The notes below the pieces were generated by a model. The model searched no databases, was not told the origin of the DNA, and was given only the letters and a program-made list of their open reading frames with translations. From Mycolicibacterium sphagni (lineage in GTDB: Bacteria > Actinomycetota > Actinomycetes > Mycobacteriales > Mycobacteriaceae): DNA of 64,000 bases. The position numbers were made by a program, and so were the translations under genes. Where the stretch lies: the NCBI RefSeq assembly GCF_013337765.1, contig NZ_VBSB01000007.1, positions 1 through 64,000 on the forward strand, written 5' to 3'. Positions 26,247 through 34,411 of this stretch are shown piece by piece. Each line of letters begins with the position of its first letter. Positions within the stretch are counted from its first letter, which is position 1.

Positions 26247-26678
26247 CTACCCCGCGTACTGTGAGCGCCGTTGAGGCGGGTTATCCGCGACCTGCCCCAT
26301 TTGGGAATTCACTTGGGCCGCAAAGTCCTGCATCTCGGCCATGAATTCGGCGTCCGAGTCCGGCGCTGGCGCTTCGAGCATGGTCGCCACGTCTTCGATC
26401 TCGTCGGCCTCTGCCTGCGTCGCGCTCGAGACAGGCGATGAAGCCGTTGGGCTGCCAATCCGACCGTTGCCGAGATCCATCGTCGGCATTTGAGGTGGCG
26501 CTTTGAGTGGCGGTTTGACCGCGTCATTCGGGGAGATCGAACCGACCGACGAGGGGCCCGGAGCGGGCGACCCGGTGCCGTCGTCGGCCGACGCGACCGC
26601 GTGAGTGGTCATCACGGTCAATCCGAGCGCAACCGCCAGTCCGCCAATTTGCAACGCATACCGTGCTGAAACGCCCAT
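26247..26678 (-). CDS. Secreted Pro-rich protein of unknown function
   Basis: This 143-residue protein has an N-terminal signal peptide (GGLAVALGLTVMTTHAVASA, then DDG). The mature region is low in complexity: Pro/Ser-rich first, then acidic (AEADEIEDVATMLEAPAPDS) and Gln/Asn-rich at the end. No domain is recognised. The ATG at 26678 is preceded by AGGAGA-like bases (minus strand of tctccttc). It lies alone between the amidohydrolase and the MFS gene. Confidence 0.7.
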   Translation of the reverse strand: MGVSARYALQIGGLAVALGLTVMTTHAVASADDGTGSPAPGPSSVGSISPNDAVKPPLKAPPQMPTMDLGNGRIGSPTASSPVSSATQAEADEIEDVATMLEAPAPDSDAEFMAEMQDFAAQVNSQMGQVADNPPQRRSQYAG

Positions 26679-26782
26679 TGAACCGGTCTCCTTCTGGCTG
26701 CCTCTCGAGTGGTTCGGCTCGCGCCTGAGTATCCAGCCATTTGACGGCCGCCGCGACGAATTTGGTCGATTCTGGTGGGCTA

Positions 26783-28063
26783 TCACGCGTCGCGCAGCAC
26801 CAGCGCCACCAGTGCTGCCGCGATGCCGGCCAGCACCAGGATCGTGACGGCGACGGCGGTCCACCCGCGAGCGTCGAACGCCACCCCACCCACCCAGCCG
26901 ATGGCGCTGGACCCGGCGTAGTAGAAGAGGTTGTACAGCGACGAGGCTTGGGCCTTGCCGACGGGTGCGGCCCGGCCGGTCCACCCGGCCGCCGTGGAAT
27001 GCGCACCGAAGAAGCCGGCCGTCGCGACCACCAGGCCGACGAGGACAGCGAACACGTTGTCGCTCAGCGTGATTGCAATCCCGATCATCATGACGACCAC
27101 GGAGACCAGCAGGACCCGCCTGCGCCCGAAGCGTGCGGCCTCGGCACCGGCCCGCGATGACGCCCACGTCCCGGCCAGGTAGGCCAGGAACACCAGGCTC
27201 ACCAATGACGGCGGGAGATGGAAGGGCGCGGCAGTCAAGCGGAAGCCGAGGAAGTTGTAGAGCGCGACGAAGCCGCCCATCAAAAGAAAGCCCTGCGCGA
27301 AGAGCACCAGCTGGCGGGGGGTGCGCAGGTTGACGGCCAGCCGATGACCGAGACGGCCGTCGGGGTTGGTGCCACGACCCGACGCCGGGGTGAAGCCGCG
27401 CGGCTCGGGCGCCAGCTTCACGAAGGCCATCGCCGCCAATCCGCAGATCACCGCGACGGTGAAGACACCGATTCGCCATCCGGCGATCTCCGCGACCGGG
27501 CTGGACACCAGGCGGCCGAGCAGACCACCGATCGTCGTGCCCGCCACGAACGTTCCTGCGGCTCTTGCGGCATGAACCGGATCGACTTCCTCGGTCAGGT
27601 AGGCCACCGCGATCGCGGGCACGCCGCCCACCAACAGGCCCTCGATGAACCGGCCGGCCATCAGCAGTCCGAACGTCGGCGCGAAGGGCACCAACATCCC
27701 GACGACGGTCGCACCCGTCACGGAGATCGTGATCGCCTTCACCCTGCCCATACGGTCGGCCAGCCCCGACCACGGAATGACACCGATCGCCAGGCCCGCG
27801 GTGGACACCGAAACCACCAGTGCCGCATTTGCCGCGCCGATACCCAGGTCCGACGAGATCAGCGGAAGCACGGCCTGCGGTGAGTACAACTGTGCGAACG
27901 TCGCGACGCCCGCGCAGAACAGCGCCGCCAGCAGTCGCGCGTAGGCCGCCGATCCCCGGGTGTGCCCGGTCCAGGCAGGTTCCAGGGACTGGTCAATGGT
28001 CACGCAGTCGACGGTAAGAATCGGATGCTGATGTGTCCAATGCATGGGTAAAGCCGCATTCAT
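26783..28063 (-). CDS. MFS transporter (12 TM, YnfM/CynX-like)
   Basis: This 426-residue major facilitator protein has the loop 2-3 motif GLADRMGRVKAI, helix 4/5 residues GRFIEGLLVGGVPAIAVAYL and twelve hydrophobic stretches. The likely role is proton-coupled export or uptake of a small molecule in the inner membrane. The start may be the ATG at 28063, the ATG at 28045 or a GTG near the first helix. It lies 34 bp downstream of a LysR gene on the same strand, which probably regulates it; this pairing is common for efflux MFS genes. Confidence 0.85.
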   Translation of the reverse strand: MNAALPMHWTHQHPILTVDCVTIDQSLEPAWTGHTRGSAAYARLLAALFCAGVATFAQLYSPQAVLPLISSDLGIGAANAALVVSVSTAGLAIGVIPWSGLADRMGRVKAITISVTGATVVGMLVPFAPTFGLLMAGRFIEGLLVGGVPAIAVAYLTEEVDPVHAARAAGTFVAGTTIGGLLGRLVSSPVAEIAGWRIGVFTVAVICGLAAMAFVKLAPEPRGFTPASGRGTNPDGRLGHRLAVNLRTPRQLVLFAQGFLLMGGFVALYNFLGFRLTAAPFHLPPSLVSLVFLAYLAGTWASSRAGAEAARFGRRRVLLVSVVVMMIGIAITLSDNVFAVLVGLVVATAGFFGAHSTAAGWTGRAAPVGKAQASSLYNLFYYAGSSAIGWVGGVAFDARGWTAVAVTILVLAGIAAALVALVLRDA

Positions 28064-28097
28064 GCATGTGGAGCATGAGCGCAGCTGAAGCGCGAGA

Positions 28098-28976
28098 CTA
28101 ACCCCTGTCAGGTGCCGATAAGAAGTGCAGGAACCGCTCCGACGGCGGGGCCAGCGGACGATCACGTCCCCACGCCAGGCCGACCTCACGCTTGGCCCGA
28201 CTGTTCGACAACGGCACATGCACCACACGGGTATCGGTGCCCTCGCGCGGCACCGGCACGACGGCGACCCCGAATCCCGCCGCCACCAAGCCTTCCATCG
28301 TCGGAATCTCGGAGGCCTCGAACACGATCTCGGGGTCGATTCCCGTCTCAGCCCACAGGTCATCGGTCAACAGCCGCAATCCGAGCGGCTTTTCAAGAGC
28401 GACGAATGGCTCGTCGGCGGCCGCGGACAGGCTGGCTCGACTGCGTGCCGCGAGCCGGTGTCCGGGCGGCACCGCTAAGCACAGCCGCTCGACGTAGAGG
28501 CGATGCCAGGAGAAGACTGCCGGGTCGGGTCGCGGGGAGGTGATCGCGAGGTCGGCCCCGCCGTCGACAACTCGTTGCGCAACCTCGTGTGCAGGCCCCT
28601 GAAACAGATCGAACGCAATCCGCGGCGCCGCTTCGCGAAACCGCCGAAGTTGCTCGGGCACATACCAGTTGGCCAACGAGTGCAGGAACGCCAGGCGGAC
28701 GCGGCCGGTGTCGGGATCGCGGAGTGCGGCAATCCGATCGAGCGCCGCCTGCACTTCGGCAATACTGCGGCGGGCATGCTCGAGCATGATGCGGCCGTAC
28801 TCGTTGAGGTGAAGGCGACGGCCGACGCGATCGAACAACTGCACGCCGGCCTGCTGTTCGATCCGGTTCAGCGCCCGCGAGAGCGTGGGTTGACTCACCC
28901 CCAATTCGGCCGCGGCCTCGGTGACGTGTTCGGTTTCGGCCAGGACCACGAACCATTGGAGTTCCTCGAGGTGCAT
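28098..28976 (-). CDS. LysR-family transcriptional regulator
   Basis: This 292-residue LTTR has the N-terminal helix-turn-helix LEELQWFVVLAETEHVTEAA, AELGVSQPTLSRALNRIEQQ and a C-terminal periplasmic-binding-like effector domain (from about residue 90). It resembles the YtlI/GltC type associated with MFS transporters. The ATG at 28976 is 3 bp from the stop of the TetR gene upstream, and the MFS gene follows after 34 bp, so TetR, LysR and MFS may be one transcript. Confidence 0.9.
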   Translation of the reverse strand: MHLEELQWFVVLAETEHVTEAAAELGVSQPTLSRALNRIEQQAGVQLFDRVGRRLHLNEYGRIMLEHARRSIAEVQAALDRIAALRDPDTGRVRLAFLHSLANWYVPEQLRRFREAAPRIAFDLFQGPAHEVAQRVVDGGADLAITSPRPDPAVFSWHRLYVERLCLAVPPGHRLAARSRASLSAAADEPFVALEKPLGLRLLTDDLWAETGIDPEIVFEASEIPTMEGLVAAGFGVAVVPVPREGTDTRVVHVPLSNSRAKREVGLAWGRDRPLAPPSERFLHFLSAPDRG

Positions 28977-28979
28977 GCT

Positions 28980-29567
28980 CTAGACCATGCCGTCCAGTAG
29001 GGCGTCCACGAGCGCAACGTATTGCCCGACAACGTGATCCCCCACAACCGGGCCGCTCATGACCTGAAGCAGCAGCGAGCCCATCAACGCGTTGGCGACC
29101 ACATCGGGATCGATATCGGCGCGCACGGCACCGCCGTCCACCGCGAGCCGCACCCGCTCGACGAGCCCGCTGCGCTGCGGCACGCTGAGCTGCTCGTACA
29201 GCGCTTCGCTGTCGCCGGAACCCGCTGCGGCCGCGGCGACGAGGGCGCGGATGAGTTTGGCGTTGGTGGGTTCGGCGATGAACTCGCCGTGCTCGATCAG
29301 CCACCGGTGCAGGTCGGCGCGCAGGTCGCCGGTGTCGGGTACCGCGAACGAGCCGCCGCGTCCATAGGCATCCAGGACGGCCTCGACCACCAGCGGCGCC
29401 TTCGACGCCCAGCGCCGGTAGAGCGTCTTCTTCCCCACCTGTGCGCGCGCCGCGATGGCATCCATGGACAGCTCGGCGTAGCTCGACACGACCAGCAGCT
29501 CGCGTACGGCATCGAGGATCGCGGCGTGCAGGGTCGCGTCTCGAGGCCGGCCGGGCGGTTGGGACAT
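28980..29567 (-). CDS. TetR-family regulator, likely owner of the operator at 29630-29654
   Basis: This 195-residue TetR regulator has the HTH region YAELSMDAIAARAQVGKKTL followed by YRRWASKAPLV, and a C-terminal domain of the TetR_C_11 sort. It is divergent from an APH-like gene with a perfect 10-bp-arm palindrome in between, the classic layout of autoregulation plus control of the divergent gene. LysR and MFS genes follow on the same strand. Confidence 0.9.
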   Translation of the reverse strand: MSQPPGRPRDATLHAAILDAVRELLVVSSYAELSMDAIAARAQVGKKTLYRRWASKAPLVVEAVLDAYGRGGSFAVPDTGDLRADLHRWLIEHGEFIAEPTNAKLIRALVAAAAAGSGDSEALYEQLSVPQRSGLVERVRLAVDGGAVRADIDPDVVANALMGSLLLQVMSGPVVGDHVVGQYVALVDALLDGMV

Positions 29568-29629
29568 GTCGCGAGCCTAACTTCGCCGATTCACTATCGG
29601 TCTGAGATGGGGTGCGGTAGGTTCCCACC

Positions 29630-29654
29630 ATTACGACACATGTCGTGTCGTAAT
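29630..29654. promoter_or_regulatory. TetR-type operator palindrome
   Basis: Arms attacgacac (29630-29639) and gtgtcgtaat (29645-29654) are perfect complements separated by 5 bp. The site is in the 121-bp divergent region between the TetR gene and the APH-like gene. A -10-like TAATAC (29651-29656) overlaps the right arm, so a bound repressor would block the rightward promoter. Confidence 0.75.
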
Positions 29655-29688
29655 ACTAGACGAGCCCGACAACAGGAGCGCGCCCGAC

Positions 29689-30765
29689 ATGAGCACACCC
29701 GAACTGACGGTGCCCACGGACTTTGCCGATGTTTCGCCGAGCTGGATGACGCGTGCTCTGGCCGCTCACCATCCCGGCGCCACCGTCAGCGACGTCGCGA
29801 TTGACCTGCGTGACGACGGCACCAATCGCCGTGCGCGCCTTCGGCTGTCATACTCCGCGGGCGAGGGCCCATCGACGGTGTTCGTCAAGGCCGCCGACCC
29901 GGACCACAAGGAACTCATCCGGATGACCAGCGGAATGTTCCATGAGCCGCGCCTGTTCAGCTCGCGGGTCGAGCTGCCCTTGGAGCATCCGCTCGTGTTC
30001 GCCGCGCTCATCGACGAAGACGCCTACGACTTCTGCCTGGTGATGGAAGACCTCAACGCACGCGGCGCCGACCCGCGGAACTCGTTGCGGCCCCTGACCT
30101 TCGACGAAGCGGCCTCCGGGATGCGCGGGTTGGGGCGCATGCACGGCCGGTATTGGGGCTCGCGCGTCATCGAGGAGCCGGCGCTGAGCTGGCTGGAGCC
30201 GTTCGAGCCGTTCGACGGACTGCAGTACGCGCCGCTGCCGAGCGCACTGGAGCAGCTCGACGCGAGCACTCCGGCCGAGGTGCTGTCGATGTCGATCGAG
30301 CAGTTGGTCGAGGGGGTGTGGAAGCCGTACATCAGGACGTTGACCACGTCGCCGCAGACACTGCTGCACGGCGACGCGCACATTGGCAATACCTACGTGA
30401 CACCGGACGGCGAGGTCGGATTCCTGGATTGGCAGGTTGCCCGCCGCGGCAACTTCTCACTGGATGTCGGCTATTTCCTGCAGGGAGCACTGACGGTCGA
30501 GAACCGGCGCCAGCACGAGCGAGCGCTGTTGGCGGAGTACCGCGAAGCGCTCGGGCTGCCTGCCGACGAGCTGCCATCCATGGACGAGATCTGGCTGCGC
30601 TATCGCGCGTCCGTCGCCCACGGGCTCGCACTGTGGCTGGCCACCGCGAGCAGTGGCGGCGGGCTATGGCAACGCCCCGAGGTCGCCGTCGCGCTGGCGC
30701 AGCGCTATGCCAACGCCTACGGCGATTTGGACACCGCCTCGGCGATCGCGGAGATTACGGCGTGA
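29689..30765 (+). CDS. Aminoglycoside-phosphotransferase-like (APH/choline kinase fold) protein
   Basis: This 358-residue protein has the APH-family Brenner-type motif LLHGDAHIGNTYVT and the metal-binding FLDWQVA (in place of DFG). N-terminal kinase-lobe elements include VFVKAADPD, whose lysine fits the ATP-binding position. Mycobacteria carry many such proteins, often beside acyl-CoA dehydrogenases; substrates are mostly unknown. A GGAG lies 12 bp before the ATG. A divergent TetR repressor probably controls it. Confidence 0.85.
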   Translation: MSTPELTVPTDFADVSPSWMTRALAAHHPGATVSDVAIDLRDDGTNRRARLRLSYSAGEGPSTVFVKAADPDHKELIRMTSGMFHEPRLFSSRVELPLEHPLVFAALIDEDAYDFCLVMEDLNARGADPRNSLRPLTFDEAASGMRGLGRMHGRYWGSRVIEEPALSWLEPFEPFDGLQYAPLPSALEQLDASTPAEVLSMSIEQLVEGVWKPYIRTLTTSPQTLLHGDAHIGNTYVTPDGEVGFLDWQVARRGNFSLDVGYFLQGALTVENRRQHERALLAEYREALGLPADELPSMDEIWLRYRASVAHGLALWLATASSGGGLWQRPEVAVALAQRYANAYGDLDTASAIAEITA

Positions 30766-31384
30766 CCACCGCCGGGAACGCAATGTCGTTGCGCGCCAGG
30801 TTGCCTGGGAAGCACGGCGTCGACCCCTCGAGACCGGGAGGGAACCCAGCACGGGCGGCGGACACAATCCGCAGGACGTAGCCGTCGGGGCTGAATCCGA
30901 ACAGATTCGGTTTGCGGAACCCGTCGCGTTCATAGACGTACCAACCCCAGCTGCGCCACACGTCGCCCACGGCCTGGATGAGTGCCTCGTTATCGGTGCC
31001 GGGCGGCACCGTGATATCGAAGGCGACATTGAAGCGCGTTGAGGCGTCGGCGGCTGTGGCGTTGTCGTCACAGCCGACGTTACCGCTGCCGACTCCGCCG
31101 AACCTGGTGGCATCGAACGTGATTCCCGGCGACAGGCCTTTGACCGTGTTCCGAAGATAGCCCAGCAGCGTGTCCTGAGCCTGCTGCTGACTCTGGGGCA
31201 CAACATCTTTAGGATTCCAGCCTGGCGGTGTCGGTGGTGAAGACGTCATCGTTGGTCCTCCAATGTCAGTCGCGCCGGATGGAGTGGGCATCTCGAGCTT
31301 GCCGCCCCCACAGCCGGAAAGGATGACGCTCAGGGCAAGTGCCCCGAGTAACGCCGTCGCTCGGCTCATGCTTACGCACCTCAT
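30755..31384 (-). CDS. Lipoprotein of unknown function (LppP/LprE-like)
   Basis: This 209-residue protein has a lipobox (SVILSGCGGG), so it is attached to the outer face of the membrane. Four further cysteines and a compact domain follow (VGCDDNATAADASTRF, WRSWGWYVYERDGF), resembling the LppA-type mycobacterial lipoproteins. The ATG at 31384 makes an ATGA overlap with the hydrolase stop. An ATG at 31369 is an alternative that would shorten the signal. Its 3' end overlaps the APH-like gene on the other strand by 11 bp. Confidence 0.8.
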   Translation of the reverse strand: MRCVSMSRATALLGALALSVILSGCGGGKLEMPTPSGATDIGGPTMTSSPPTPPGWNPKDVVPQSQQQAQDTLLGYLRNTVKGLSPGITFDATRFGGVGSGNVGCDDNATAADASTRFNVAFDITVPPGTDNEALIQAVGDVWRSWGWYVYERDGFRKPNLFGFSPDGYVLRIVSAARAGFPPGLEGSTPCFPGNLARNDIAFPAVVTP

Positions 31385-33069
31385 GATCCCGGCAACACCC
31401 CGTCGGGTGTGACGACCTGGACCGGGGGCAGACCGGCGATGATGGCGCCCATGTTCTGTAGCGCGGGATTGGTCGGGCTGTCCCAGTAAGCGCTATGGGC
31501 CGCCACGTCACCGATGATGCCCGTCGGGTCCCAGCTGGGCCCGGGGTTGGCGAACAGCCGGGTCGCACCGAAGTCCTGAGCGAAGGGATCCGGACCCAGG
31601 GTCGCGTCGGTCACGAGGCTGATGATGTCGTTGCGGGCCGTCATCGAATACACATGAGCGCCCGCATCGAGATTGAGATCGCCTGCATGCTTCACCAGCA
31701 TGCCAGGGCTGCCGACGCCGATGACGTTATCGGCGGCAAGGTGATTGCCGCCGCTGGCCGCACCGCCCACGAGCGTCGAGCCATAGCTGTGCCCGATCAC
31801 CGTGTCGATCGCCGCCGGACCGTTGTGCGACGCGTGCATGCCGTTGAGGTACGAGTCGAGGGCGGCGCCACCGGATTGCGCTCGGCCCGGAAACGCCGCT
31901 TCGGTGAGATCCATCGGCCGGTCATATCCCATCCACGTCGTGACGGAGACATCCTTGGCGGACAAGCTCGGATCGGCCAGCAACGTGGCCCGGAACATCG
32001 CCTCGGATTTGCCGTTGCTGCCTTGGAACGCGGCCATGTCCTGACCAGTGCCGGGAACCAGAAGCGCGTTGCGGCTGGCCGTATCCGGGTTGCCGACCGA
32101 CACCGCGGCGTGGCCTTGGTCGTCGATGAAGCCGAGCATCCGCGGGACCTTGCCGAGCGGATCTGTGTTCGTCGGATCCGCCCCCGAATGCAGTGAATTC
32201 TGCACGGCCTTATAGCCGTCCATATTGTGCCGTGCCGCCAGGAGTTGCGACCCCAGCCTGTTGAGTTCGTTGCCGGTGTCGCTGGTCTTGTCCCCCATGT
32301 ACACCTGGCGGGCAAGCTCGTCGTAGCGGCGCTGCATCTGATCGATGTTGTTCTGCGTGTTCTGGATCAACTCGCCGAGGTGCTGCTGGTTGTACTTGTC
32401 GCGGTCGGCGAACGGCATACCCGGGTGATTGCCGATGCTGTGGTCGCGGCTGTACAGAAAGTCCTTGTCCTCCTGGGAAAGCTTGTCCCACAGATCGCGA
32501 AACTGCTTGGGGTCCACCGGAAGTGGCTGACTGAGTGCCTGCTGAAGCTCGGGGTCGTTGGCGTGCAGCGACGGTGGGATGGGGGTCTTCCCGCCGGCCA
32601 TGTTGATGGCGTTGGCCAGCGACATGTCGACCAGATTGGCTTCGGCGACAATCTTGTCCAGCCGCGGCTGCAACTGAGCCTGCTTGAGTTCGGCTTCCAT
32701 CGGATTGCGAACCTTCGGACCGGGCACCACCGTGCTGGACACCGGATCGATCTCCATGTCCAAGGCTTCGGCATCAGCCTTCAGACTGGCCAGCTCCGAC
32801 TTGATCTTCTCGATATTGTCCGCGGCGCCGCGGGCGGCATTGGCCACCGCCAACGCTTCGTTGCCGTGCGAGTCGAGGTCCTTGCGGGTCTGTCCGATCG
32901 CCTCTTTCGCGGCTTCGGCGGACTCACCTCCCCAACTGGCCAGCGCCGGCAGCGTCGCCAAGCCGTCGGCGGCATCGAAGGCCGCCTGGGCGCGACTGGT
33001 GGCGGCATGAAAGACCTCGCGGACGTCGCCGGCGTTCCAGCGCTCGATGTCAGCGACGGTCAAGGCCAC
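31381..33069 (-). CDS. Alpha/beta hydrolase (DUF1023) with N-terminal WXG-like domain
   Basis: This 562-residue protein has two parts. The N-terminal 350 residues are helical and ESX-substrate-like (TLPALASWGGESAEAAKEAI, then coiled-coil KIKSELASLKADAEALDMEI). The C-terminal 200 residues are a DUF1023 alpha/beta hydrolase with nucleophile Ser428 in GHSYGS and the cap region YSMTARNDIISLVTD. Such proteins are found beside WXG100 genes in mycobacteria and are candidate type VII secretion substrates with lipase or esterase activity. It lies 6 bp after a WXG100 gene and overlaps the lipoprotein gene by 4 bp. Confidence 0.85.
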   Translation of the reverse strand: MALTVADIERWNAGDVREVFHAATSRAQAAFDAADGLATLPALASWGGESAEAAKEAIGQTRKDLDSHGNEALAVANAARGAADNIEKIKSELASLKADAEALDMEIDPVSSTVVPGPKVRNPMEAELKQAQLQPRLDKIVAEANLVDMSLANAINMAGGKTPIPPSLHANDPELQQALSQPLPVDPKQFRDLWDKLSQEDKDFLYSRDHSIGNHPGMPFADRDKYNQQHLGELIQNTQNNIDQMQRRYDELARQVYMGDKTSDTGNELNRLGSQLLAARHNMDGYKAVQNSLHSGADPTNTDPLGKVPRMLGFIDDQGHAAVSVGNPDTASRNALLVPGTGQDMAAFQGSNGKSEAMFRATLLADPSLSAKDVSVTTWMGYDRPMDLTEAAFPGRAQSGGAALDSYLNGMHASHNGPAAIDTVIGHSYGSTLVGGAASGGNHLAADNVIGVGSPGMLVKHAGDLNLDAGAHVYSMTARNDIISLVTDATLGPDPFAQDFGATRLFANPGPSWDPTGIIGDVAAHSAYWDSPTNPALQNMGAIIAGLPPVQVVTPDGVLPGS

Positions 33070-33075
33070 GACGGC

Positions 33076-33405
33076 TCAGAGATCGGTTTGGCCGGCGATC
33101 GCGTTCGCCGCCTGCGCCGGTTGTTGCAGCGCCTGACTGTTGCGCTGCTCCATTTCGGCGAAACCCTGGGCGCTGGTGTGTAGCCCCTGGGCGTGATCAC
33201 TCAACCGGGTCAACAGCCCGGCGGTGGTGGCCAGCCACTGCTCGGACAGCGCGGTCATGGCCAACGCCGATGCCCCTTGCCAGCCCACCTGGGCGGCGTC
33301 GATGCGGCTGGCCGCCGTCGCATGCTTGGCGGCCACGTCCTCGCCGTGATTGGTGACCGCGACGCCCGACGCGGCCAGATCTTCGATATTGACCCGAAGC
33401 GACAT
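33076..33405 (-). CDS. WXG100-family protein
   Basis: This 109-residue helical hairpin protein has the WXG turn at GWQGASALAMTALSEQW, within the expected 100-residue size. WXG100 proteins are secreted as dimers by type VII (ESX) systems and can chaperone larger partners. It directly precedes the DUF1023 hydrolase, whose own N-terminus is WXG-like, so the two probably pair before export. It starts at the ATG at 33405. Confidence 0.85.
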   Translation of the reverse strand: MSLRVNIEDLAASGVAVTNHGEDVAAKHATAASRIDAAQVGWQGASALAMTALSEQWLATTAGLLTRLSDHAQGLHTSAQGFAEMEQRNSQALQQPAQAANAIAGQTDL

Positions 33406-33515
33406 CTCATCCCCCTCAGACCTGCTGACTCATGGATACCAGCAAATGCGATGACGGCGCTAGTCACTTCTGGTCGGAGAGTTTCGAGTGAATACCGACG
33501 CCCAGGACAGGCTCC

Positions 33516-33521
33516 TATACT
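33516..33521 (+). promoter_or_regulatory. -10 element of a probable leaderless promoter
   Basis: TATACT at 33516-33521 is a near-consensus actinobacterial -10 box. Seven bases downstream is the GTG at 33528, so transcription would begin at or next to the start codon. This fits a leaderless message and explains the absence of a Shine-Dalgarno sequence. No clear -35 is visible. Confidence 0.5.
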
Positions 33522-33527
33522 CACGGC

Positions 33528-33815
33528 GTGGGCGTAATGAACGTCAACCCAATCGCACTTCGGATGCTGGCCGCGAGCTGCGAGAGTTGGTCCGCGGACT
33601 TGGCTGCGACCTCGGCTCCTCAATCATCGGGGATGACATCGCAGGCCACAACGGCCGCGGTAGCGGCCGTGCACGCTGGCGCTGGATTGGCGTCAGCGAC
33701 CTTCGGTGCACGGATGCAGTCAACCGCCGCCGCGCTGATAGCCAGTAGCGCCGGCTATTCCACCAATGAAGGGACATCGGCTGCGCACTTGACCGATCTG
33801 ACGGTGGACTTGTAG
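33528..33815 (+). CDS. Small ESX-type (WXG100-like/EspC-like) helical protein
   Basis: This 95-residue protein is predicted all-helical and Ala/Ser-rich, with a central turn and no signal peptide. The pattern (IALRMLAASCESWSADLAAT then ATTAAVAAVHAGAGLASATF) resembles the small ESX-secretion-associated proteins of mycobacteria. The GTG at 33528 suits a leaderless transcript from TATACT upstream; an ATG at 33537 is the alternative. It is divergent from the WXG100-hydrolase operon (122 bp apart), and an unknown gene follows after 47 bp. Confidence 0.65.
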   Translation: MGVMNVNPIALRMLAASCESWSADLAATSAPQSSGMTSQATTAAVAAVHAGAGLASATFGARMQSTAAALIASSAGYSTNEGTSAAHLTDLTVDL

Positions 33816-33862
33816 GTGCCGAGCGGCGGTCTCGCTCCTACCCTTTCGGCACTGGGAGAACC

Positions 33863-34261
33863 ATGAGCATCGTTCGCGTCAACTTCCTCCCCGAGTTTTA
33901 CCTCGGAGACGACGCAGTGCTCCTGACCTTAGATGGCAGCGGAGTCGACAAGATCAACGCGGCTGTTGTCGAAGCACGGAATAACCGCTCGTCGCGCGTT
34001 CTCCACGACGGCGTCGTGCAGGAGTTCTACATCGAGCCCGGCGCAGCGACGGTTGACCTTAGCCCTGCCCGGGTCGTTTGGCGGCTTGATGATGCCAAAG
34101 CGGCGGAGATTGCAGATGATTTGGTGAGTCTGAGCACTCCGAGAGGCGACGGTAGGACTGCCGGTCACTTCTATGTCGACATGACCAGTCCCGCCGAGAC
34201 CCTCGTCATTTCCCGCGACGAATACACCGATGTGGTTTATCCGTGGGTCTCGCCAGAGTAG
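33863..34261 (+). CDS. Hypothetical protein downstream of the small WXG-like gene
   Basis: This 132-residue soluble acidic protein has no signal peptide or membrane segment. It appears mostly beta-rich (VLLTLDGSGVDKINAAVVEA, QEFYIEPGAATVDLSPARVV). I do not recognise a family. GGGAGAACC stands just before the ATG. Because it follows a small ESX-type gene, an immunity or chaperone role is possible but unsupported by sequence. Confidence 0.6.
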   Translation: MSIVRVNFLPEFYLGDDAVLLTLDGSGVDKINAAVVEARNNRSSRVLHDGVVQEFYIEPGAATVDLSPARVVWRLDDAKAAEIADDLVSLSTPRGDGRTAGHFYVDMTSPAETLVISRDEYTDVVYPWVSPE

Positions 34262-34339
34262 CGATGCCGACCGGCGACTTATTGCCGGGCTTTACCGACG
34301 CGCCGCAATAGGTAGCCATTCGACACAAGACGCGAGTCC

Positions 34340-34387
34340 TCTAGGCAGGGCCAGCGGTGTACCAGTACCTTCTAGGCGCGGCCAGCG
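34340..34387. repeat. Two 17-bp near-identical repeats ahead of the AtoE-like gene
   Basis: tctaggcagggccagcg (34340-34356) and tctaggcgcggccagcg (34371-34387) match at 15 of 17 positions. They start 31 bp apart, close to three helical turns, and end 24 bp before the GTG at 34412. They could be paired sites for a regulator of the transporter. Confidence 0.5.
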
Positions 34388-34411
34388 CGCCAAATAGAGA
34401 AGGGCAGGTCG

